A stretch of DNA of 64,000 bases from Shinella sp. WSJ-2 (GTDB taxonomy: Bacteria; Pseudomonadota; Alphaproteobacteria; Rhizobiales; Rhizobiaceae): NCBI RefSeq assembly GCF_003432075.1, contig NZ_QWBU01000003.1, positions 558,001 to 622,000 of the forward strand. The letters run 5' to 3'. The notes beneath the pieces are model-generated. The model saw nothing but the letters and a program-made list of their open reading frames with translations, had not been told where the DNA came from and searched no databases. This document shows, piece by piece, positions 57,387 through 64,000 of the stretch. Within the stretch, counting starts at the first letter, position 1. The number at the start of each line of letters is the position of its first letter. Both the position numbers and the translations under genes were made by a program.

Positions 57387-57503
57387 TTCAATCTCCTCAA
57401 GCCTTGAAAGCCACCCGGTGCGAATAGCCGGCCGAGAAACGCGCAAACCGCCGCAAAGTTCCATTAGAGAACTGCGATTGTGGGGAGGATTTAGGAAGGA
57501 AAA

Positions 57504-57580
<77 letters not shown>

Positions 57581-57594
57581 GACCGACGAAACCC

Positions 57595-57621
57595 CTATAG
57601 TCTCGGTCCTTTCGATGCAAG
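57595..57621 (-). promoter_or_regulatory. possible tRNA-Pro promoter
   Basis: On the minus strand CTATAG (57595-57600) is a good rhizobial -10, 14 bases before the tRNA start. CTTGCA (57616-57621) is a possible -35, with a 15-base spacer, which is a little short. Confidence 0.4.
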
Positions 57622-57667
57622 CCCAAAAAATCGGCTTGGTGGCAAATGTGGATAATTGTGTTCGGCC

Positions 57668-58822
57668 TCAGGCGATCAGTCCGCGGTAGAGCGCTTCTGT
57701 TTCGCCGATCATGCGGTCCAGACCGTAGCCGTGGCTTCGAATGAGCGCGGCCTCGGTATGGCGTGCGAGGCGGTCTGGATCGGCAAGGCGCAACATTGCG
57801 GCTGCGAAGCGTTCGGGATCGTCCTGGTTTTCCACGAGCACGCCATTTTCGCCGTCCTTCAGCACCATGGAGGCGCCGCCGACATCGGTGAGGACCATCG
57901 GCTTGCCGGCGGCGGCGGCTTCCAGCATCACGTAGGACATTGCTTCGTAGCGGCTCGGCATGGCCAGCACGTCGATGGCGGCCATGGCCTGCGGCCCCGT
58001 GAAGCGCGCGGTGAGGCAGATGCGCTCGGCATAGCCGCTCGCTGCGATCTGGCGACGGACGGCGTCTTCCATTTCACCCGTCCCTACCATCAGGAGATGC
58101 GCATTCGGTACGCGGGCGGCGAAATGCTGGAAGGCGGCGATGAGGCGTTCGGGAGCCTTCTGATGGCAGAGGCGGCCGACGAAACCAAAGAGCAGGGCGT
58201 TCGCGGGAATGGCAAGGGCGGCGCGCACGGCGTCGCGCAGGTCTGCCGGTGGCGTCTTCACGCCGTTGACGACGATCGACAGTTTTTCGCGCGGCATGCC
58301 CAGCGCACGGGCGTGAGCGTATTCATCGGCTGAGACGCAGATGAGGCGGTCGGTGAAAGCGCGGGCCAGCAGCTTCTCGATCGAGCCGTAGACCTTGCGG
58401 CCGAGATTGCCTAGGCTGGGATCCATGGTGCGGAAGGCGTGTGGCGTATAGACACGCGCGACGTGCCGGCCCGGCAGGCGCAGGCGCGACAGCGCGCCGG
58501 CCTTGGAGGAATGGCCATGGATGATGTCGAGCGGACCGGCGCGGCGCATAACGGCGCGCAGCGCGCGCCACGCGGCGAGATCGGACGGTCCGGGCGATCG
58601 CGCCATGGCGACTGAATGCACGCCGGCGAGATCGAGCGACAGCAATTCCTCGACGAATCGTTCCTCGGCACGCAGAGGCGAATAGACGGCGTGCACGACA
58701 TGGCCGCGCGCTTGCATGCCGCGGCAAAGGTCGATGAAATGCCGGCCGGAGCCGCCACCGCTCGGCTCCAGCACCTGCATAAGACGCATGGGCCGCAGGG
58801 TCCTGTCCTTAGAGGTCGTCAT
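57668..58822 (-). CDS. glycosyltransferase family 4 protein
   Basis: This 384-residue GT-B-fold transferase has an N-terminal acceptor domain beginning QVLEPSGGGSGRHFIDLCRG and a C-terminal nucleotide-sugar domain with FGFVGRLCHQKAPERLI and the family E-x7-E region PSRYEAMSYVMLEAAAAGKP. The sugar added is unknown. It is the last gene of the minus-strand polysaccharide cluster, 7 bases after the polymerase gene. Confidence 0.9.
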   Translation of the reverse strand: MTTSKDRTLRPMRLMQVLEPSGGGSGRHFIDLCRGMQARGHVVHAVYSPLRAEERFVEELLSLDLAGVHSVAMARSPGPSDLAAWRALRAVMRRAGPLDIIHGHSSKAGALSRLRLPGRHVARVYTPHAFRTMDPSLGNLGRKVYGSIEKLLARAFTDRLICVSADEYAHARALGMPREKLSIVVNGVKTPPADLRDAVRAALAIPANALLFGFVGRLCHQKAPERLIAAFQHFAARVPNAHLLMVGTGEMEDAVRRQIAASGYAERICLTARFTGPQAMAAIDVLAMPSRYEAMSYVMLEAAAAGKPMVLTDVGGASMVLKDGENGVLVENQDDPERFAAAMLRLADPDRLARHTEAALIRSHGYGLDRMIGETEALYRGLIA

Positions 58823-58829
58823 GATGCGA

Positions 58830-60065
58830 TCAGCCCGATCCGGTCTTTCTGTTGTGACGTTTTTCGAGCGCGATGCACCCCCAGAGCACGCCGATCTGCA
58901 GATAGGCGTGGCGCCAGTGGTCCGTGTCGATGACGAAGCCGATGGCCGTGTGCCCGACCACGGTGATAAAGGCGATCATCAGGTAGGGTTGCCAGGGCCG
59001 GTTGCGCAGAAGCAGTTTGAACCCGGCCCAAAGGCTCGAGATGATCAGGGTGAAATAGCAGGCGAAACCGAGCCAGCCGTAGGTGGTCAGCGACTTCAGC
59101 CATATATTGTGCTCGTCTTCCGGAAAGATTTTGCTGAACGTCATGGGGCCGATGCCGAGCGGCTTTTCCATGGCCATCAGGAAGCCGATGCGGTGGCGGT
59201 CGAAGCGGCCGAGATGACCGCCGTCATATTCCTGGACGAGCTGGGTGCGGCTAGAGAACAGATCGGAGACCTTGTCAAATTGCAGGGCGACAATCAGCGC
59301 GAGGATCATCATGCCGGCGGCCGAAAGGCTCAAGACCAGGATCTTCAGGCGGAAGGCGCCGGTGCGCTCCTTCAGGAGCATGATGAAGACAAGAGCGACC
59401 ACCGAGAAGAGGTAGAGCCCCCAGGCTGCGCGGGAAAACGAGAGAAACAGGCCGAGTGCGAGGATGAGCAGGCCGATGATCTTCAACGGCGCGCCGAGGA
59501 TGCGGCCGGCGAGCAGGCCGTGCACGAGATAGAGCGAGGGGGCGACGAGGAAGGGCCCGAAGACGTTCGGATCCTGGAAGGCGCCCTTGGCACGATCGTA
59601 GAGCGTGAACGCCTCGCTGCCGGGAAAGGCATGGAAATAGCCGAGGATGCCCAGCAGTGACGTGATGATGGCGCTCGCCACCCAAGCGCGGAAGATAAGC
59701 TCCAGTCGCTCATGCTTGGCCTCGACGATGGAGGCGAAGAAGATGCTGGAAAGCGCCAGGAACAGCGAGACGGCGATGTACATCGGTCCGATCGAAAGAT
59801 CGTCCAGCACCGTCAGCGACAGCATGCCGCCGACATTGAACAACAGGATGAGCACGACGAGCGGCGCAATGTAGCGCGAGATGCGCAAGCCGACGATCGC
59901 CCAGAGGCCGATGAGGCCCGCCATGAAGACTTCATAGGGCGCGGGTTCGCTGATGACGAAGCCCGAGAGGAACACGCCCACCGTGACCAGCATCGAACCC
60001 ACAATGCCGACGGCCGCAGTCTGCGGCCGAAAGGGGGGGGCATAGGGGAGGGCCGCGTCGCTCAA
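58830..60065 (-). CDS. O-antigen ligase/polymerase-family membrane protein
   Basis: This 411-residue protein has about eleven to twelve membrane segments and a large periplasmic loop (about 265-325) with the Wzy_C/ligase motif ending PEDEHNIWLKSLTTYGWLG, including the conserved His. It should polymerise repeat units (Wzy) or ligate them. The start is probably TTG at 60065, which gives a four-base overlap with the upstream phosphotransferase gene; the next ATG is 24 codons in, inside the first membrane segment. Confidence 0.87.
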   Translation of the reverse strand: MSDAALPYAPPFRPQTAAVGIVGSMLVTVGVFLSGFVISEPAPYEVFMAGLIGLWAIVGLRISRYIAPLVVLILLFNVGGMLSLTVLDDLSIGPMYIAVSLFLALSSIFFASIVEAKHERLELIFRAWVASAIITSLLGILGYFHAFPGSEAFTLYDRAKGAFQDPNVFGPFLVAPSLYLVHGLLAGRILGAPLKIIGLLILALGLFLSFSRAAWGLYLFSVVALVFIMLLKERTGAFRLKILVLSLSAAGMMILALIVALQFDKVSDLFSSRTQLVQEYDGGHLGRFDRHRIGFLMAMEKPLGIGPMTFSKIFPEDEHNIWLKSLTTYGWLGFACYFTLIISSLWAGFKLLLRNRPWQPYLMIAFITVVGHTAIGFVIDTDHWRHAYLQIGVLWGCIALEKRHNRKTGSG

Positions 60066-61636
60066 TAGGCATTTTCCGTGTTGAGCAGGCGGAAGGGCGT
60101 CAACACCAGGATTTTCAGATCCAGCCAGAGCGACCAGTTCTCAATGTAGTAGAGGTCGAATTCCGTGCGGAAGCGGATCTTGTCGTCATGGTCGATTTCG
60201 CCGCGCCAGCCGTTGATCTGCGCCCAGCCGGTGACGCCGGGCTTGACGCGGTGGCGGGCGAAGTAGCCCTCGACGACATCGACATATTTGCGGTCGTGCG
60301 ACTGCGCCTGAATGGCATGCGGGCGCGGGCCGACGAGGGAAAGCTCGCCCTTCAGCACGTTGAAGATCTGCGGTAGCTCGTCAATCGAGGATTTGCGGAT
60401 GAAGCGGCCGACCGGGGTCACGCGGGGGTCGCCCTTCGTCACCGCGGCGCGGGCCGTCGGGTCGGAGAGATGCGTGTACATCGAGCGGAACTTGTAGACT
60501 TCGATGATCTCGTTGTTAAAGCCGTGGCGCTTCTGCTTGAAGAGGATGGGGCCGGGCGACGAGAGTTTTACGGCCAGTGCCGCGCCCAGGAAGACCGGCC
60601 AGAGCAGGAGAAGCGCCACGACCGAGAAGAAGATGTCGAAGATGCGCTTGGCGACATTGTCCCAGTCGGCGATCGGCTTGTCGAAGATGTCGAGCATCGG
60701 CAGGCTGCCGACCTGCGAATAGCTGCGCGGACGGAAGCGCAGGCCCTTGGCGTGGGCGGCAAGGCGGATATCGACGGGCAGGACCCAGAGCTTCTTGAGG
60801 AGTTGCAGGATGCGCGCCTCGGCCGAGAGCGGCAGCGAGATGATCAGCATGTCGATGCGCGCGAGACGGGCGAATTCGACGAGTTCGGCGACATTGCCGA
60901 GCTTGGGATAGCCGGCGATGATGGAGGGCGAGCGGCGTTCGTCGCGATCGTCGAAGATGCCGCAGATGCGGATGTCGTTTTCCGGCTGGTGCTCAAGCGT
61001 GCGGATGAGTTCCTTGGCCGGCTCGCCGCCGCCGACGATCACAGCGCGGCGCTCCATGGTGCCGTTTCTGGCCCAGCGGCGGATCGAATAGGCGATGATC
61101 TGGCGCTCGATGAGCAGATAGACGGCGCCGGCGGCGAACCACGAGGCAAACCAGACGCGGGAATATTCCTCGCCCGATTTGAAGAAAAAGACGACCAGCG
61201 CCATCGCGCCGAAGGCGGCGGCCCAGGCGGCGAGAATACGCGGTGTCATACGCCAGGGCGAGCGCAGCGCCGGCACCTGGTAGGCGTCGGCCAGTTGCAG
61301 CAGGAACACGCCGACGGCCGAGCCGCCGAACATCACCGACAGGTAGAAGATCGTGACGCCATGGCTCCCGGCGCTGACATAAAGAAGATGAATGGCATAG
61401 CCGACAGCGAGGAGTGCGCCGAATTCGAGCAGGCGCAGCAGGCCGATGATCATGCTTGGCGAATAGGTGTCGGCGCGGAACTGCAGCGCGATTTTCTGGG
61501 CGAGCGGATTCAACTCGACCGTCTTGCCGCCATCGTAATCCGATGCGCTGCCGCTGGTCGCGATGGTCCGAATTTCGGAAACTTTCCGCCTCAGTTCTTC
61601 GGGGTCGAAGGAGTCGGGTTTGTCGACATGGTTCAT
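60062..61636 (-). CDS. polyprenyl glycosylphosphotransferase (initiating enzyme)
   Basis: This 524-residue enzyme of the WcaJ/ExoY type transfers a sugar phosphate to undecaprenyl phosphate, the first step of repeat-unit assembly. It has four N-terminal membrane segments, a CoA-binding-like Rossmann domain ([19 protein letters not shown]), a fifth membrane segment ([20 protein letters not shown]) and the catalytic bacterial sugar transferase domain ([56 protein letters not shown]). The ATG at 61636 is preferred over a GTG nine bases earlier. Membrane topology and length suggest the glucose/galactose-type WcaJ class. Confidence 0.93.
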   Translation of the reverse strand: MNHVDKPDSFDPEELRRKVSEIRTIATSGSASDYDGGKTVELNPLAQKIALQFRADTYSPSMIIGLLRLLEFGALLAVGYAIHLLYVSAGSHGVTIFYLSVMFGGSAVGVFLLQLADAYQVPALRSPWRMTPRILAAWAAAFGAMALVVFFFKSGEEYSRVWFASWFAAGAVYLLIERQIIAYSIRRWARNGTMERRAVIVGGGEPAKELIRTLEHQPENDIRICGIFDDRDERRSPSIIAGYPKLGNVAELVEFARLARIDMLIISLPLSAEARILQLLKKLWVLPVDIRLAAHAKGLRFRPRSYSQVGSLPMLDIFDKPIADWDNVAKRIFDIFFSVVALLLLWPVFLGAALAVKLSSPGPILFKQKRHGFNNEIIEVYKFRSMYTHLSDPTARAAVTKGDPRVTPVGRFIRKSSIDELPQIFNVLKGELSLVGPRPHAIQAQSHDRKYVDVVEGYFARHRVKPGVTGWAQINGWRGEIDHDDKIRFRTEFDLYYIENWSLWLDLKILVLTPFRLLNTENAY

Positions 61637-61715
61637 GGCACGCACCTGTGGGAGCTATGTACCGGAGATAGCACGAAGCCCCTAAGAAACGTTTACGTGG
61701 CGTCGGCCCGACTGC

Positions 61716-62882
61716 TCAGGAGGCGTACCGTTTTCCGCCAGACTGCCCCGCGAGAATGTCGCGGTAGAGATCGAGAAGCGAGGCGGACATTACGGAAGCC
61801 GAGAAAGTCCTCTTGAAAGTCTCAGGCTCCGGCATGACCTTGCTTCGCCAGTCGGGATCGTTGATCGCCTGCGCCATCACGGCGGCGAGTGAATCGGCGT
61901 CGCCGGGCTGGCAGAGCGCTATGCTCTCTGAGCCGAGCACTTCCGGAATGCCGCCAACACGGCTTGCGATGACGGGCTTTTGGGCGGCAAGCGCCTCGAG
62001 CACGATATAGGGCATGGCTTCGGCGCGCGAGGGCACCACGACGTTGCGTGTCAGCGCGAAGGCATCGCGGGCGCGCATGGCCGGCATCATGGCGATGCGC
62101 CGTCCAAGTCCCCAGCGCAGCATCATGTTCTGGTATTTTTCCCTGTCCGGCCCGTCGCCGATCATCAGTGCGGAGAGCGGGCGGCCGACCAGGCGCTCGG
62201 TGCGGGCGAAGGCGTCGACGAAAACGTCCGGCCCCTTCAGATCGCGTAACATGCCGATATAGAGGAAATCGACGGAATCCTCGCGCGGATGCACGATCTC
62301 GAAGTCGCGGTCGTGAATGCCGTTATAGATGCGCTCGGCGCGCACGCTCGGCCTGCCGACCTTGGCGGTATAGGCGACACGCTCGAAATCGCAGACGAAG
62401 ACCAGCGAATCGCCGAGCTTTTCCAGCAACCGTTCTGCCGTCAGGATCGAAAGGCCCGGGACGGTGCTTCGGTCATAGTGCAGGCTGCCGCCATGCGGCG
62501 AATAGAGGCGGGCTACGCAATACCTGTTGACCCGCAGGGCTGAGCCGATAAGCCGGGCAATGGCGCCGCCTTTGGCGCCGTGCCCATGCAACACATCCGG
62601 CCGCAAACTTTTGATTTCACGATAGCTCTGCCGGAACGCCCCGATGTCGCGCAGGCTGACGGCCCGGCTGATCGGCAGGCGGACCAGGCCCAGCGAAAGA
62701 TAGGGGCGAATCTCATCGAACAGTTCGTCCTCGAACGAGCCGCCTGTGAGACTGTCGCAGACGATACCGACATCGTGGCCGGCCTTGGCGTGGAACTCCG
62801 CAAGATCGCGCACATGCCGGAAGATCCCGCCGATGGGCGACCGAAAGCAATGAATGATGCGCAGGGGCCCATCGTCCGCCAT
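61716..62882 (-). CDS. glycosyltransferase family 4 protein
   Basis: This is a 388-residue GT4-type transferase with the N-terminal segment RIIHCFRSPIGGIFRHVRDL and the C-terminal donor-binding half VDFLYIGMLRDLKGPDVFVD and VVPSRAEAMPYIVLEALAA. Specificity is unknown. It lies 4 bases after the Wza-like gene and 79 bases before the phosphotransferase gene on the same strand. Confidence 0.9.
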   Translation of the reverse strand: MADDGPLRIIHCFRSPIGGIFRHVRDLAEFHAKAGHDVGIVCDSLTGGSFEDELFDEIRPYLSLGLVRLPISRAVSLRDIGAFRQSYREIKSLRPDVLHGHGAKGGAIARLIGSALRVNRYCVARLYSPHGGSLHYDRSTVPGLSILTAERLLEKLGDSLVFVCDFERVAYTAKVGRPSVRAERIYNGIHDRDFEIVHPREDSVDFLYIGMLRDLKGPDVFVDAFARTERLVGRPLSALMIGDGPDREKYQNMMLRWGLGRRIAMMPAMRARDAFALTRNVVVPSRAEAMPYIVLEALAAQKPVIASRVGGIPEVLGSESIALCQPGDADSLAAVMAQAINDPDWRSKVMPEPETFKRTFSASVMSASLLDLYRDILAGQSGGKRYAS

Positions 62883-62886
62883 AGGC

Positions 62887-63462
62887 TCAGAACAGCCGTT
62901 CGCGCACGTAGATGGTGTCGCCGGCCAGGATCGGATCGGAGATGGAAACGCGGCCGGTGATGATTTTGCCGTTGATCTTGCGGGTCACGTCCACGTCGCC
63001 CTGATTGGCGCGCGGCGAGAAGCCGCCGGCGACCGCGATGGCGTTCTGGATCGTCATGCCAGCGACATAGCTGTACTGCCCGGCCTGACCCACTTCGCCC
63101 ATGATATAGATGGAGCGGTAGCGGTCGATCTCGATGGAGACGTCGGGATCACGCAGATACCCCTGGCGCAGTTTCCCGGCGATGATGCCTTCTAGCTCCT
63201 GGAGCGTCTTGCCGCGCGCCGGCACTGCGCCAACGAGCGGGAAGGCGACATAGCCCGCCTGGTCGATCGAATAGGTGTTGCTGAGGCCGGCCTGCTCGAA
63301 CACGGTGATACGCAGCCGGTCGCCGCTGTCGAGACGGTAGGGCTGGATGGTCGCCTCGTGAAAGGCCTTGGGGGCAGGGCGATACCCGCTGCAGCCGGAT
63401 ACGGCCGGCACAATCAGCGCCAGCACAAGCAGCATACCCTTGTTGATCGTTGCGAACGTCAT
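62887..63462 (-). CDS. polysaccharide export lipoprotein (Wza-like)
   Basis: This 191-residue outer-membrane lipoprotein has the lipobox VSGC (Cys 24), a Poly_export domain (YRLDSGDRLRITVFEQAGLS; VGAVPARGKTLQELEG) and one SLBB domain (YIMGEVGQAGQYSYVAGMTI). It is shorter than E. coli Wza and lacks the C-terminal amphipathic helix, like the rhizobial ExoF/UppC-type proteins with short export channels. The ATG at 63462 gives the lipoprotein signal; a longer upstream frame does not. It is the first gene of the minus-strand cluster. Confidence 0.92.
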   Translation of the reverse strand: MTFATINKGMLLVLALIVPAVSGCSGYRPAPKAFHEATIQPYRLDSGDRLRITVFEQAGLSNTYSIDQAGYVAFPLVGAVPARGKTLQELEGIIAGKLRQGYLRDPDVSIEIDRYRSIYIMGEVGQAGQYSYVAGMTIQNAIAVAGGFSPRANQGDVDVTRKINGKIITGRVSISDPILAGDTIYVRERLF

Positions 63463-63497
63463 TCGCTTTCCCAATCCGGAAATCAGAACTCTGACGT

Positions 63498-63514
63498 CCG
63501 TTATCCTTCCGTTA
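63498..63514. promoter_or_regulatory. CCGTTA direct repeat in the divergent polysaccharide promoter
   Basis: CCGTTA occurs at 63498-63503 and 63509-63514, starting 11 bases apart, 36 bases upstream of the Wza-like ATG and in the 212-base gap shared with the divergent Wzz-like gene. GTTACC (63623) and GTTTACC (63635) form a second pair nearer the divergent gene. A transcription-factor site is possible. Confidence 0.35.
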
Positions 63515-63674
63515 GGGTTAATGGCTGGTAAAGGACCGGGCAGGAACAGCGGTGAACAAGACGATTTTTCGCGAAAGAGGGGCGGGGGCCCCGAACGACA
63601 ACCGACGGTAATTAACTCTTGCGTTACCATGTTTGTTTACCTTGCGGGCAAATCGTCGTGTTTGGAGTTGAGAT

Positions 63675-64000
63675 ATGTCAGGCGTTCACGAGAGCCAGCA
63701 GGATGTCGATATCGACCTTGGCGGTCTGTTCGGCGCGATCTGGCGCAACCGCATGCGCGTGCTGCTGGCAACGGTGGCCTGTGCCGGCGTAGCCTTTGTC
63801 GGCGCCAATCTCATCACGCCGAAATACAAAAGCGAGTCCCGCCTTCTCATCGAAACGCGCGAGCCGGCCTTCACGACGGGATCGGACCGCGCGCAGGGCC
63901 GCGAACAGCCGGCCTTCGACGAGCTGGGTATCGCCAGCCAGGTGCAGCTTCTCAAGTCCGCCGACCTTATCAAGCAGGTCGCGCGCAATATGAAGCTTCA
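63675..64000 (+). CDS. Wzz/ExoP-type polysaccharide chain-length protein (3' part outside window)
   Basis: The frame is open from the ATG at 63675 to the window end (108 codons). It begins with an acidic N-terminus (DVDIDLGGLFGAIWRNR), one membrane segment (about 25-45), and a periplasmic start TPKYKSESRLLIETREPAF, which is the Wzz domain signature. By comparison with rhizobial ExoP/UppA-like proteins, it probably continues as a coiled coil, second membrane helix and tyrosine autokinase domain, but this lies outside the window. It is divergent from the Wza-like gene, so both share a promoter region. Confidence 0.88.
   Translation, partial: MSGVHESQQDVDIDLGGLFGAIWRNRMRVLLATVACAGVAFVGANLITPKYKSESRLLIETREPAFTTGSDRAQGREQPAFDELGIASQVQLLKSADLIKQVARNMKL

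Overview
This window is a GC-rich chromosomal segment of an alphaproteobacterium of the order Hyphomicrobiales (Rhizobiales), most likely family Rhizobiaceae (Rhizobium/Agrobacterium/Ensifer/Shinella type). The evidence is the gene content and order: hdaA-ppk-ppx, ldtR-ldtP-glyA-nrdR-ribD-ribE, ribH-nusB, bamE / cytochrome bc1 chaperone / yceD / plsX-fabH-ihfA-merR, Omp25- and Omp2b/RopA-type outer-membrane proteins, and a Mg-type HemB. Genes are packed tightly, with several 1- or 4-base start/stop overlaps. Almost everything is core chromosome; no prophage, insertion sequence, CRISPR array or defence island was seen.

Layout. 1-10.7 kb: DNA repair (uvrC, coupled to a pteridine-reductase-like SDR), an Omp25-like surface protein, a GST, a lipoprotein RNase T2, rlmJ, an orphan cytoplasmic molybdoenzyme, a Nudix hydrolase and the purMN operon. 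10.8-17.1 kb: AI-2E-type permease, hdaA, ppk, ppx and a secreted HExxH protein. 17.2-26 kb: a phytase-like secreted protein, two RTX/type I-secreted calcium-binding proteins, rnd, a Tat multicopper oxidase and an MFS permease. 26-38.4 kb: aspS, a DUF1236 protein, creD, a periplasmic protein of unknown function, parC, an EamA permease, bpt, an RDD protein, hemB, a DUF6163 protein and ldtR. 38.7-50.2 kb: ldtP, glyA, nrdR, the split riboflavin genes (ribD, ribE, ribH) interrupted by a diguanylate cyclase and a cupin, nusB, an MFS permease and hppA. 50.3-57.4 kb: bamE, the bc1 chaperone, yceD, plsX-fabH-ihfA-merR, a porin and a GlsB-type membrane protein. From 57.5 kb: tRNA-Pro(GGG), then a Wzx/Wzy-type polysaccharide cluster (initiating phosphotransferase, polymerase/ligase, two GT4 transferases, Wza-like lipoprotein, and a divergent chain-length protein cut by the window edge) resembling the unipolar polysaccharide clusters of Agrobacterium and Sinorhizobium.

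Two regulatory observations tie genes together. A phased 11-bp array of PhoB half-sites lies just upstream of the phytase-like gene, and a second PHO-box-like pair starts at the base after the hdaA stop, upstream of ppk. This suggests that phosphate scavenging and polyphosphate metabolism in this segment share phosphate-starvation control. Inverted and direct repeats of operator type also precede the diguanylate cyclase, ldtP, hemB, the Omp25-like gene and the polysaccharide operon; these are inferences from sequence only.
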